Program-made: the position numbers and the translations under genes | Assembly (NCBI RefSeq): GCF_036002505.1 | Contig: NZ_DASYTH010000043.1 | Span: 1-64,000 of the forward strand | Direction of reading: 5' to 3' | DNA: 64,000 bases | Source of the DNA: DASYTH01 sp036002505 | GTDB taxonomy: Bacteria > Actinomycetota > Actinomycetes > Mycobacteriales > Pseudonocardiaceae | The notes under the pieces: model-generated | Databases searched by the model: none | Seen by the model: the letters and a program-made list of their open reading frames with translations, nothing else | Told to the model about the DNA's origin: nothing | Shown: positions 54,561 through 62,589 of the stretch, piece after piece | Layout of the letters: the number at the start of each line of letters is the position of its first letter | Position numbering within the stretch: position 1 is the first letter of the stretch

Positions 54561-56705
54561 ATGGCAGCAAAGAGCACCGACAACGGTGACGGTGGAGCTG
54601 CGGTCGCTGTAGACGATCCCGCCAAGGTGCGCAACATCGTACTGGTCGGCCCGTCCGGCTCGGGCAAGACCACGTTGACCGAGGCGCTTCTCACCGCGGC
54701 GGGAGTGATCTCCCGAGCCGGCTCCGTCACCGAGGGCACCACCGTATGCGACCACGACCCGGCGGCCCAGCGCCAGCAGCGCTCGGTCGGCCTCGCCGTG
54801 GCCCCGCTGATGCACGACGGGATCAAGATCAACCTGATCGACACGCCCGGGTACGCGGACTTCGTCGGCGAGGTCCGGGCCGGTTTGCGGGCCGCGGACG
54901 CCGCCCTGTTCGTGGTGAGCGCCGCCGAGGGCGTGGACCCGGCGACCACCGCGCTCTGGGAGGAGTGCGCCGCGGTCGGCATGCCGCGAGCCGTCGTGAT
55001 CGCCCGGCTCGACCATCAGCGCGCGGACTTCCCCGCCGAGCTCGCCGCCTGCCAGGAGGCCTTCGGCGCCGGCGTGCTCCCGCTCTACCTGCCGGCGTCC
55101 GGGGGGAAGCCCGGCCTGATCGGGCTGATCACCCGCCGGCTGCTCGACTACAGCGGCGGCTACCCGCCGGCGGCCGGCGAGCCCGACGCCGCCGAGCTGG
55201 ACCAGGTCACCGACGCCCGGAACGCCCTGATCGAGGGCGTCATCGAGCAGAGCGAGGACGAGTCCCTGATGGACCGCTACCTCGGCGGCGAGGAGATCGA
55301 GGCGGAGACGCTGATCTCCGATCTGGAGACCGCCGTGGCGCGCGGCTCGTTCCACCCGGTGATCCCGGTGAGCGCGCTGACCGGCGTGGGCATCGCCGAG
55401 GTGCTCGAGGCGCTGTCCGGCGCGTTCCCATCGCCGCTGGAGCACCCGATCCCCGAGGTCACCGACCCGCAGGGCCACCCCCAGGGCGAGCTCAAGGCCG
55501 ACCCGTCCGGGCCGCTGGCCGCCGAGGTCATCCGCACCTCGATCGACTCCTACGTCGGCCGCGTGTCCCTGGTCCGGGTGTTCTCCGGCACCCTGCGCCC
55601 GGAGCGCCCGGTGCACGTCTCCGGCCACGGCCTGGCCGAGCGCGGGCACGACGACCACGACGCCGACGAGCGGGTGGCGCACATCTACTCGCCGCTCGGC
55701 GCGAACCTGCGCGAGGTGCCGTACTGCGTGGCCGGCGACGTGTGCGCGCTGACCAAGGTCACCTCCGCGGAGACCGGGGACACGGTGTCCGCGCCGGACC
55801 GCCCGCTGCTCATGACCCCGTGGCAGATGCCCGAGCCGCTGCTCCCGGTGGCCATCGTGGCCAAGACCCGCAGCGACGAGGATGCCTTGTCCCGCAACCT
55901 GAACCGGCTCGTCGCGGGCGACCCTACGCTGCGCCTGGAGCGCAACGCGGAGACCCACCAGCTGGTGCTCTGGTGCATGGGCGAGGCGCACGCCGACGTG
56001 GTGCTGGCCCGGCTGCGAGCCGGCGGCGCCGACGTGGACACCGAGCCGGTCAAGGTGGCGCTGCGGGAGACGTTCGGCGGCAAGGCGCGCGGCCACGGCC
56101 GGCACGTCAAGCAGTCCGGCGGCCACGGCCAGTACGCCGTGTGCGACATCGAGGTGGAGCCGCTGCCGGTGGGCGCCGGCTTCGAGTTCCTGGACAAGGT
56201 GGTCGGCGGCTCGGTGCCGAACCAGTTCATCGGCAGCGTGGAGAAGGGCGTCCGGGCCCAGCTCACCAAGGGCCTGACCGCCGGCTACCCGGTCGTCGAC
56301 ATCCGGGTGACGCTGTTCGACGGCAAGGCGCACAGCGTCGACTCCTCCGACGCCGCGTTCCAGACTGCGGGCTCGATGGCACTCAAGGACGCCGCCGCCA
56401 ACGGCAAGATCTCGCTGCTGGAGCCGATCGACGAGGTGGTCGTGCGCCTCCCGGACGATCACCTGGGTACCGTGCTCGGCGACCTGTCCAGCCGCCGCGG
56501 CCGCGTCCTCGGCACCGAGGCGGACACCGCCGCCGGCTACAGCAAGGTCCGCGCCGAGGTCCCGGCCACGTCCCTGCTCCGCTACGCCATCGACCTGCGC
56601 TCGATGACCTCCGGCTCGGCCACCTTCATGCGCTCGTTCGTGCGGTACGACCCGCTCCCCGACTCCCTCGCCGCCGGCGCGATCGCCGCCGCCAAGGAGA
56701 ACTAG
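54561..56705 (+). CDS. Elongation factor G-like protein EF-G2
   Basis: A 714-residue EF-G paralogue (Rv0120c/fusA2 type). G1 is GPSGSGKTT (30-38) and G3 is DTPGYADF (94-101), but the guanine-specificity motif NKxD is replaced by ARLD at 148-151. Domains II-V follow (VSLVRVFSGTLRPERPVHVS; KQSGGHGQYAVCDIEVEPL; RSMTSGSATFMRSFVRYDPL). Mycobacterial EF-G2 is reported not to support normal translocation, so a specialised ribosome role is likely. ATG 54561 has GGGAGGT eight bases upstream. A long hairpin follows the stop. Confidence 0.93.
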   Translation: MAAKSTDNGDGGAAVAVDDPAKVRNIVLVGPSGSGKTTLTEALLTAAGVISRAGSVTEGTTVCDHDPAAQRQQRSVGLAVAPLMHDGIKINLIDTPGYADFVGEVRAGLRAADAALFVVSAAEGVDPATTALWEECAAVGMPRAVVIARLDHQRADFPAELAACQEAFGAGVLPLYLPASGGKPGLIGLITRRLLDYSGGYPPAAGEPDAAELDQVTDARNALIEGVIEQSEDESLMDRYLGGEEIEAETLISDLETAVARGSFHPVIPVSALTGVGIAEVLEALSGAFPSPLEHPIPEVTDPQGHPQGELKADPSGPLAAEVIRTSIDSYVGRVSLVRVFSGTLRPERPVHVSGHGLAERGHDDHDADERVAHIYSPLGANLREVPYCVAGDVCALTKVTSAETGDTVSAPDRPLLMTPWQMPEPLLPVAIVAKTRSDEDALSRNLNRLVAGDPTLRLERNAETHQLVLWCMGEAHADVVLARLRAGGADVDTEPVKVALRETFGGKARGHGRHVKQSGGHGQYAVCDIEVEPLPVGAGFEFLDKVVGGSVPNQFIGSVEKGVRAQLTKGLTAGYPVVDIRVTLFDGKAHSVDSSDAAFQTAGSMALKDAAANGKISLLEPIDEVVVRLPDDHLGTVLGDLSSRRGRVLGTEADTAAGYSKVRAEVPATSLLRYAIDLRSMTSGSATFMRSFVRYDPLPDSLAAGAIAAAKEN

Positions 56706-56710
56706 GGCCT

Positions 56711-56765
56711 GGGAAGCAACGTGACGTTCCTTTCCTTCTAAGGCATGAACGTGACGTTGCTTCCC
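56711..56765 (+). terminator. Hairpin between EF-G2 and the Nudix gene
   Basis: GGGAAGCAACGTGACGTTC (56711-56729) pairs with GAACGTGACGTTGCTTCCC (56747-56765) with a single central mismatch and a 17-base loop. The two flanking genes converge here, so it can end transcripts from both sides. Confidence 0.7.
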
Positions 56766-56771
56766 CGCTGG

Positions 56772-57788
56772 TCACCGGACCGTGCGGACGGTGCCGTCCC
56801 AGGGGTCAGTCAGCAGGGCGGGAAGTAACTCGGGTAGCTGCACCGGGTAGACGGTTTCCTTGGTGGAGCGCAGTTCCTCGGCACTCCACCACCGGTGGCC
56901 ATCCACCGAGCGGCGCTCGACGGCGGTGAAGCCGGAGGTGTTCACCGTGACCTCGACCGGCTTGCCGTTGCCGGCCGGGGTGCGGGCGAGGAAGAACCAC
57001 TCCTCGCTGTCGTAACTGCGGCCGTCGAAGCTGAACACCGCGCGGCGCCGCCACATCGGGCCGACCAGCTCGTCCTCGGGGATCTTGATCCCGGTCTCCT
57101 CGGTCAGCTCGCGGGCCGCCGCCGCGCGCAGGTTCTCCCCCGGCTCGACGCCGCCGCCCGCGGTGATCCACCAGGCGTCGTCGGGCTGCCGCGGGTCGTG
57201 GCCGCTGAACAGCAGCACCCGGCCGTCGCCGTCGACCAGCACCACCCGGGCCGACGGCCGGGGCAGCGGCGCCGCGTCCGGCTCCCCGGCCAGCGCCGGC
57301 TCGACGATCTCGAAGTACTCCGGCCGCGGCGCGGTGCCGGCGAGCTTCAGCCACCGGGCGGCGCGGCGGCGGCGCTGGGCGAGCGTGTCCCGCACCGCGT
57401 CGTTGTGCACCCGCCGGGCGATCACCACCCGCTGCTCGGCGTCGACCAGCTCGGTGGCCAGCGCCAGCGGCAGGTGGCCGCGGTCGACGGCGGCGAGCTG
57501 CAGGGTGAGGTCGTTCTCCGCGGCCTCCCGGTCCATCCGCGGCGCCTGCTCGGCCCGCTCCGCCACCGCCCGCAACGGGTCCGCGGCGCGCTGGTCGTCG
57601 GGCAGCCCGGCCGCGGCCACCGCCCGGGCCACCACCGCCCGCCGGGCCAGCGCCGCATCCAGCGCCGCCCAGGCCGCGTCGGTGCGCACGTGCAGCCGGT
57701 CCAGCCGGTTCGCCGTCCCCACCAGCCACGGCGCGACCACCAACGCCAGTACGATCACCAAGATCAGTGTCGCGACCAAAATGCTCAT
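56772..57788 (-). CDS. Membrane-anchored Nudix hydrolase
   Basis: A 338-residue protein with an N-terminal transmembrane helix (ILVATLILVIVLALVVAPWL) and a helical LemA-like region (residues about 30-150). The C-terminal Nudix domain has the box GGGVEPGENLRAAAARELTE followed by ETGIKI (about 215-240). Nudix enzymes cleave nucleoside diphosphates linked to other groups; the substrate is unknown. It is the last gene of the pgsA-patA-pimA operon, its ATG overlapping the pimA stop by four bases, as in mycobacteria (Rv2609c). Confidence 0.9.
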   Translation of the reverse strand: MSILVATLILVIVLALVVAPWLVGTANRLDRLHVRTDAAWAALDAALARRAVVARAVAAAGLPDDQRAADPLRAVAERAEQAPRMDREAAENDLTLQLAAVDRGHLPLALATELVDAEQRVVIARRVHNDAVRDTLAQRRRRAARWLKLAGTAPRPEYFEIVEPALAGEPDAAPLPRPSARVVLVDGDGRVLLFSGHDPRQPDDAWWITAGGGVEPGENLRAAAARELTEETGIKIPEDELVGPMWRRRAVFSFDGRSYDSEEWFFLARTPAGNGKPVEVTVNTSGFTAVERRSVDGHRWWSAEELRSTKETVYPVQLPELLPALLTDPWDGTVRTVR

Positions 57789-58927
57789 GGTGTGGTCACT
57801 CCCGACTCACGGACCCGCCGCGGATCCGCGGCGATGGCCTGCTCGTAGACCCTCAGCACCTGGCCGGCGACCACCGACCAGTCGAACGCGGCGACCCGGC
57901 GTCGCCCGGCCGCGGCCAGCTCGGCCCGCCGCTCCGGATCGGTCAGCAACCGCCGGAGCGCCTCGGCCATCGCGCGCGGGTCGCCGACCGGGGTGAGCAC
58001 GCCCGCCCGCCCGTCGTCCAGCACCCGCCGGAACGCGTGCAGATTGCTGGCCAGCACGGGCACGCCGGCGGACATCGCCTCGGTGAGGATCACCCCGAAG
58101 CTCTCGCCGCCGGTGTTGGGCGCGCAGTAGACATCGACCCCGCGCAGCGCGCGGGCCTTGGTCTCGTCGTCGGCCTGCCCCAGCAGCACCAGCCGGTCGG
58201 CCAGACCCGCGCCGGCGCGCAACTTCAGCTCGTCCGGCTCGCCCCGGCCGACCACCAGCAACTGAAGGTCCGGGAACTCCGGGTCGAGCAGGCGCAACGC
58301 GTCCAGCAGCACGTCCATGCCCTTGCGTGGCTCGGTGAACCGCCCGACGAAGCCTACGGTGCCGCCGGGCCGCGGGTAACCGGGCAGCGGCCGGGCGCGC
58401 TCGAAGAACCCGACGTCGACCCCGTTGGGGATCTCCACCGCGTCGCCGCCCAGGTGCTCCACCTGGACCCGCCGGGCCAGCGCGGACACCGCGATCCGCG
58501 CGGTGATCTTCTCCAGGAACGGCTGCAGCACCGCCTGGAACGCCGACAGTGTGCGGGATCGCGGGGTGGACGTGTGGAACGTGGCCACGATCGGGCCGTC
58601 GGCCAGCATCAGGGCGAGCATCGACAGGCTCGGCGCGGTCGGCTCGTGCAGGTGCAGCACGTCGAAGTCATGGTCGCGGATCCACCGGCGCACCCGGGCG
58701 AACGACACCGGCCCGAAGGAAAGCCTTGCCACTGAGCCGTTGTACGGGATGCGCACGGAGCGCCCGGCCGGTCGGACGAAGTCGGGCAGCGGGGTCTCGT
58801 CGCCGGCCGGGGCGAGCACCTCCACCGAATGCCCCAGCACCCGCAGCGTCCGGGCCAGGTCGACGACATGGGACTGCACTCCTCCGGGAACCTCGAAGGA
58901 GTACGGGCACACGATCCCGATCCTCAT
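57785..58927 (-). CDS. pimA: Phosphatidylinositol mannosyltransferase PimA
   Basis: A 380-residue GT4 (GT-B) enzyme that transfers the first mannose from GDP-Man to phosphatidylinositol on the inner face of the membrane. It begins MRIGIVCPYSFEVPGGVQSH, with the Gly-rich loop. VLHLHEPTAPSLSML and IVATFHTSTPRSRTL belong to the N-domain; VGFVGRFTEPRKGMDVLLDA and the donor-binding PNTGGESFGVILTEAMSAG to the C-domain. The ATG overlaps the stop of a small upstream frame. Context (pgsA, patA upstream) confirms the assignment. Confidence 0.95.
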   Translation of the reverse strand: MRIGIVCPYSFEVPGGVQSHVVDLARTLRVLGHSVEVLAPAGDETPLPDFVRPAGRSVRIPYNGSVARLSFGPVSFARVRRWIRDHDFDVLHLHEPTAPSLSMLALMLADGPIVATFHTSTPRSRTLSAFQAVLQPFLEKITARIAVSALARRVQVEHLGGDAVEIPNGVDVGFFERARPLPGYPRPGGTVGFVGRFTEPRKGMDVLLDALRLLDPEFPDLQLLVVGRGEPDELKLRAGAGLADRLVLLGQADDETKARALRGVDVYCAPNTGGESFGVILTEAMSAGVPVLASNLHAFRRVLDDGRAGVLTPVGDPRAMAEALRRLLTDPERRAELAAAGRRRVAAFDWSVVAGQVLRVYEQAIAADPRRVRESGVTTP

Positions 58928-59106
58928 GCCGTGCTGTCCAACTCGGGAATGTTGGCCATGGTCGTGGGTCGCCTTCGCGGTCCGGTCACCAGACCACTCC
59001 TCGGGCAGACCGTGTTCCACTGGGGGCGAGCCCCCCAGACCCCAGTTCCTCGGGCCACCGCGTCGCGGTAGGCCAACTCCCTCGCCCGGCATTCCGCAAG
59101 CTTCAT
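58924..59106 (-). CDS. Possible small protein between patA and pimA
   Basis: A 60-codon frame whose ATG overlaps the patA stop (ATGA, 59103-59106) and whose stop overlaps the pimA ATG (ATGA, 58924-58927). It would make a continuous chain of coupled genes. The peptide starts MKLAECRARELAYRDAVARG and ends PTTMANIPELDSTA. Against it: weaker third-position GC bias than neighbours, a strong hairpin inside (59020-59038) and no family recognised. It may instead be a non-coding spacer that happens to be open. Confidence 0.4.
   Translation of the reverse strand: MKLAECRARELAYRDAVARGTGVWGARPQWNTVCPRSGLVTGPRRRPTTMANIPELDSTA
59020..59038 (-). promoter_or_regulatory. GC hairpin between patA and pimA
   Basis: CTGGGGG (59020-59026) and CCCCCAG (59032-59038) pair perfectly around CGAGC. 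In the leftward operon mRNA it lies about 93 bases upstream of pimA and could set the patA:pimA ratio. Similar short G/C-run hairpins are dispersed in actinobacterial genomes. Confidence 0.45.
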
Positions 59107-60023
59107 GCCGGGGCCTCGGCCAGCGCTTTCTGCCGTTCCTCCGGCAGATCCGCGATCCAGAGCGGTTGCAGCATGTGCCAGTCCACCGGGTTCGCGGCGA
59201 TGTCGGCGGCGAACCCGTCGGCCATGCGCTGCGTGACGGCCGGGATCTCCTCCCGCTCGTGGACAATCATCGGGGTGTGCACGGTGAGGCCCCAACCCTC
59301 CGCGGTGAACGTCTGGTCCACGATCAGCAGCGTCGCCCCGGTCATGGCGGCCAGCCGCGCCGGGCCGGCCGGCATCCGGGTCTCCTCGCCGAAGAACGTC
59401 ACCGGTATGCCCCGCCGGGACAGGTCCCGGTCCGCCGGCAGGCACACAACCCGGTTCTCCCGTAACCGCTGGATCAGCAGGCGGTACGGCGACACGTCGG
59501 TGCCCGAGGCCGCGAGGATCTCGAAGCCGAGCGACTCGCGGTAGGCGACGAACCGCTGGAACAGCGACTCCGGTCGCAGCCGCTCGGCGACCGTGGTGAA
59601 CGTGCCGGAGTGCCCGACCAGCCAGATCCCGGACACGTCCCAGTTGGCCGTGTGCGGCAGCGCCAGCACCAGGCCCTTGCCCCGGTCCAGCGCCTCGTCG
59701 ATCATCGAGCGGTTGACCATGGTCGCGTCGACGTGCTCGTAGATCTCCCGGTGGTTCATGCCGGGCAGCCGGAACGTCTCCCGCCAGTACCGCGCGTAGG
59801 AGCGCAGCGCCCCGCGCACCAGCTCGTCCAACTCCCGGTCGCTGGCCCGGGGGACGACCCGGGCGAGGTTGCGCCGCAGCTGCGAGTCCGGCCCGGAGCG
59901 GCGCGCGGCAAGATCGGCGCCGGTCTGGAACGCCGCTCGGGCCAGCCGCTCCGGCAGGTGCCGCACCAGCCCCCAACCGGCCGCGAACCCCAGGTCCGCC
60001 ACCCGGTGACCCCACCGGCTCAT
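59103..60023 (-). CDS. Phosphatidylinositol mannoside acyltransferase (PatA-like)
   Basis: A 306-residue lysophospholipid-acyltransferase-type protein, counterpart of Rv2611c, which acylates the mannose of PIM1/PIM2. The HX4D catalytic motif is LPHTANWDVSGIW (about residues 123-129), followed by FQRFVAYRESLGFEIL and PADRDLSRRGIPVTFFGEET. Family members resemble HtrB/LpxL. ATG 60023 overlaps the pgsA stop (ATGA), showing tight coupling. Position between pgsA and pimA supports the role. Confidence 0.93.
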   Translation of the reverse strand: MSRWGHRVADLGFAAGWGLVRHLPERLARAAFQTGADLAARRSGPDSQLRRNLARVVPRASDRELDELVRGALRSYARYWRETFRLPGMNHREIYEHVDATMVNRSMIDEALDRGKGLVLALPHTANWDVSGIWLVGHSGTFTTVAERLRPESLFQRFVAYRESLGFEILAASGTDVSPYRLLIQRLRENRVVCLPADRDLSRRGIPVTFFGEETRMPAGPARLAAMTGATLLIVDQTFTAEGWGLTVHTPMIVHEREEIPAVTQRMADGFAADIAANPVDWHMLQPLWIADLPEERQKALAEAPA

Positions 60024-60631
60024 GTCGCCGTCACCTCCCCAGCCGACCGCCAGACCGCGACCATCCGCTGCACCACCGTCACCAGCGACAACCCGGTGAG
60101 CACCCACAGCGCCACGTCCAGGGCGTACCGCAGGCCGAAGCCGGTCAGCCCCGTCCCCACCAGTGTGATGATCAATCGCTCGGCCCGCTCCACCAGCCCG
60201 ACGTTCGCGCTGAGCCCGGTGGCCTCCGCGCGCGCCTTGATGTACGACGTGACCTGGGCCAGCACCAGGCAGACCAGGGCGGCCGCGGCGAGCGGGCGGT
60301 TGCCGGCGACGAAGAGGTACCAGGCGATGCCGGCCAGCAGAGCGCCGTCGGTGATCCGGTCGCAGGTGGCGTCGAGCACGGTGCCGAACCGCGTCCCGCC
60401 GCCACGCGCCCGGGCCATCGCGCCGTCCAGCAGGTCGAGCATGGTGAAGCCCCAGACCACGAACGTCCCGGCGAGCAGGTGCCCGGTCGGGAACAGCCAC
60501 AGCGAACCCGCGACCGCCCCGGCGGTGCCGATCACGGTCATCGCGTTGGGCGACAGGCCGCTGCGGACCAGCCATGCCCCGACGGGATCGGTAACGCGGG
60601 ACACCGAGGCTCTGGCGAAAATGTTCAGCAT
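60020..60631 (-). CDS. pgsA: Phosphatidylinositol phosphate synthase (CDP-alcohol phosphotransferase)
   Basis: A 203-residue integral membrane enzyme that joins CDP-diacylglycerol and inositol phosphate; the mycobacterial gene in this position is named pgsA1. The family signature D-G-x2-A-R-x8-G-x3-D-x3-D is complete in DLLDGAMARARGGGTRFGTV followed by LDATCDRITD (about residues 66-95). Five or six transmembrane helices are visible. ATG 60631 gives MLNIFARASVSRVTDP, the standard start; a GTG eight codons earlier is in frame. First gene of the operon pgsA-patA-pimA-Nudix here. Confidence 0.94.
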   Translation of the reverse strand: MLNIFARASVSRVTDPVGAWLVRSGLSPNAMTVIGTAGAVAGSLWLFPTGHLLAGTFVVWGFTMLDLLDGAMARARGGGTRFGTVLDATCDRITDGALLAGIAWYLFVAGNRPLAAAALVCLVLAQVTSYIKARAEATGLSANVGLVERAERLIITLVGTGLTGFGLRYALDVALWVLTGLSLVTVVQRMVAVWRSAGEVTAT

Positions 60632-60802
60632 GGCGCGGTCAAGTGGCCTCACGAGACGATCAGGCGAGAAATGCGGGCGCTGACACCCTAACCAACGGAA
60701 CCTCAGGGGACCGTGACGGCACCCAGCCACAATCCACCCGACAACCGCACCGCCAGCTGGAACGCGACCACCGCATCAACATTCCGGAGAGGCGGACTAG
60801 CC

Positions 60803-61282
60803 TCAGTCGCAGGGGTCGCTGAGTTCCTGGCAGTTCAGGCCGGCGAGGATGGCCTTGCTGATCTCGCCGAGGGCGGTGACCTGCTCGGGGGTGAGGGCGT
60901 CGAAGAGCTTCTCGCGCACGGCGGTGACGTGGCCGGGGGCGGCGGCCTCGAGTGCGGCGAAACCGGCGTCGGTGAGGACGGCGAAGGAGCCGCGCTTGTC
61001 GGTGGGGCAGGTGCGGCGGCGCACCCAGCCGACGTCCTCGAGTCGGGCCACCGCGTGCGAGAGCCGGCTGCGGGAGGAGCCGCGGGCGCCGGCCAGCTCG
61101 CTCATCCGCAGGGTCCGGCCGGGGGCCTCGGACAGCGCGACGAGGATCTCGTAGTAGGTGTACGGCATCGCGGAGTCGCGCTGGAGCTGGCGGTCGAAGT
61201 GCTCGGTGAGGCCCTCGGTGACGGTGATGAACGCGCGCCAGATCTCCTGCTCGCGCTCGCTCAGCCACCTGACCTCGTCCAC
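60803..61282 (-). CDS. MarR family transcriptional regulator
   Basis: A 159-residue winged-helix protein: MPYTYYEILVALSEAPGRTL, RMSELAGARGSSRSRLSHAV (recognition helix), and the wing RRRTCPTDKRGSFAVLTDAG. GTG 61282 gives VDEVRWLSEREQEIW, a usual family start; an in-frame extension to 61381 overlaps the divergent promoter. Two GTTGA-N4-TCAA(C/T) sites lie in the 85-base gap to yceI, so it probably represses itself and yceI. This pair interrupts the usual pgsA-HIT order. Confidence 0.92.
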   Translation of the reverse strand: MDEVRWLSEREQEIWRAFITVTEGLTEHFDRQLQRDSAMPYTYYEILVALSEAPGRTLRMSELAGARGSSRSRLSHAVARLEDVGWVRRRTCPTDKRGSFAVLTDAGFAALEAAAPGHVTAVREKLFDALTPEQVTALGEISKAILAGLNCQELSDPCD

Positions 61283-61301
61283 ATCTCCGATTGTAGACAA
61301 A

Positions 61302-61348
61302 GTTGAACTCTCAATCGGGTTTGTGTACGGTGCGGTTGAAAGCTCAAC
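61302..61348. promoter_or_regulatory. Paired operators in the MarR-YceI divergent promoter
   Basis: GTTGAACTCTCAAT (61302-61315) and GTTGAAAGCTCAAC (61335-61348) share GTTGA-N4-TCAA; the second is a perfect palindrome of five-base arms. Their starts are 33 bases apart, about three helical turns, so two dimers would bind on one face. The second precedes the yceI ribosome site. Confidence 0.72.
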
Positions 61349-61367
61349 AATCCGAGGAGGCTTTTTG

Positions 61368-61940
61368 ATGAGCAGTGCCACGACGCTCGAGATTCCCGGC
61401 TACGTCACGGGGACCTGGGACTTCGACCAGGCCCACACCTACGTGGGTTTCGTGGTCCGCCACATGGTGGTGACGAAGGTTCGCGGGCGGTTCGAGACCG
61501 TCGAGGGCCACATCGTGACCGCGGAGAACCCGCTGGACTCCACGGTCGAGGTCAGTGTCGACCTCAACTCGGTCAACACCAACAACGAGACCCGGGACAA
61601 CCACCTGCGCTCGGCCGACTTCTTCGAGGTCGAGTCGTTCCCGCGGTTGACGTACCGGTCCACGGGGCTCCGCCAGGACGGCGAGGACTTCGTGCTGGAC
61701 GGCGAGCTCACCATCAAGGACGTCACCCGCCCGGTGCCGCTGGCCTTCGAGCTCACCGGCTTCATCACCGACCCCTGGGGCGGCACCCGGCTCGGCCTCG
61801 CGGCCAAGGGCGAGATCAACCGCAAGGACTTCAACGTCAACTTCGAGGGCGTGCAGAACGGCCTCGCCGTGGTCGCCGACAAGATCGAGCTCACCATCGA
61901 CGTCGAGGCCACGCTGCGCCAGGACGCCCCGGCCGAGTAA
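61368..61940 (+). CDS. YceI family protein
   Basis: A 190-residue lipocalin-like barrel protein without a signal peptide. It shows TGTWDFDQAHTYVGFVVRHM, KVRGRFETVEGHI, the family block NETRDNHLRSADFFEVESFP, and LTIKDVTRPVPLAFELTGF. YceI proteins bind isoprenoid quinones or polyprenyl chains in other bacteria. ATG 61368 has GAGGAGG seven bases upstream. Regulated probably by the divergent MarR protein. A hairpin lies just after the stop. Confidence 0.93.
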   Translation: MSSATTLEIPGYVTGTWDFDQAHTYVGFVVRHMVVTKVRGRFETVEGHIVTAENPLDSTVEVSVDLNSVNTNNETRDNHLRSADFFEVESFPRLTYRSTGLRQDGEDFVLDGELTIKDVTRPVPLAFELTGFITDPWGGTRLGLAAKGEINRKDFNVNFEGVQNGLAVVADKIELTIDVEATLRQDAPAE

Positions 61941-61945
61941 TGCCA

Positions 61946-61990
61946 TGAATGCCTCATTCAGGGCGTTCGACGCCCCGTAAGTGGCATTCA
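61946..61990. terminator. Palindromic terminator between yceI and the HIT gene
   Basis: Core GGGCGTTCGACGCCC (61961-61975), flanked by TGAATG and CATTCA that extend the stem imperfectly. It lies between convergent stops and resembles the GAATG-type hairpin at 15727-15791. Confidence 0.6.
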
Positions 61991-61997
61991 GGGCACT

Positions 61998-62567
61998 TCA
62001 CTCCGCCGCGTCCCAGGCCTTGGCCAGGAGCGAGCGGGTCTCACTGAGCAACTGGGGCAGCACCTTGGTGTGCCCGATGACCGGCATGAAGTTGGAGTCG
62101 CCGCCCCACCGGGGCACCAGGTGCTGGTGCAGGTGGGCGGCGATGCCGGCGCCGGCGATCACGCCCTGGTTCATGCCGATGTTGAAGCCGTGCGGCGAGG
62201 CCACCCGGCGAGCGACCGTCATCGCCCGCTGGGTCAGCTCGGCCAGCTCGATCGTCTCCGCGCCGGTCAGCTCGGTGTAGTCGGCGACGTGCCGGTAGGG
62301 CACCACCATCAGGTGCCCGGGGTTGTACGGGTACAGGTTCAGCACCACGTACACCAGCTCGCCGCGCGCGACGATCAACCCCTCCTCGTCCTCCATGCCG
62401 ATCAACCGGCAGAACGGGCAACCCTCGGACTCGTCGTGGTCCGGCTTGTTCTCGCCGAGGATGTAGGCCATCCGGTGCGGGGTCCACAGCCGCTGCAGGG
62501 CATCGGGAACCCCGACCCCCTGCTGCGCGACGAGCTCGGGCTGCCCGGACCAACCGACACCGGTCAT
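61998..62567 (-). CDS. HIT family protein (AP4A phosphorylase-like)
   Basis: A 189-residue histidine-triad hydrolase/transferase. The triad is AAHLHQHLVPRWGGD (about residues 146-160); a zinc-type pair CPFC is near residue 51, and ENKPDHDESEGCPFCRLI and NLYPYNPGHLMVVPYRHVAD are family blocks. The M. tuberculosis counterpart in this position, Rv2613c, is a diadenosine tetraphosphate phosphorylase. ATG 62567 gives MTGVGWSGQPELVAQQG. It is 22 bases downstream of thrS, probably in one operon. Confidence 0.93.
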   Translation of the reverse strand: MTGVGWSGQPELVAQQGVGVPDALQRLWTPHRMAYILGENKPDHDESEGCPFCRLIGMEDEEGLIVARGELVYVVLNLYPYNPGHLMVVPYRHVADYTELTGAETIELAELTQRAMTVARRVASPHGFNIGMNQGVIAGAGIAAHLHQHLVPRWGGDSNFMPVIGHTKVLPQLLSETRSLLAKAWDAAE

Positions 62568-62589
62568 GCCCACGATCCTAGGGGTGGGA

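Noticed and set aside
59020..59038. Operon terminator before pimA
   Set aside because: pimA needs read-through from pgsA and patA, and no alternative promoter is obvious; kept only as a possible partial attenuator.
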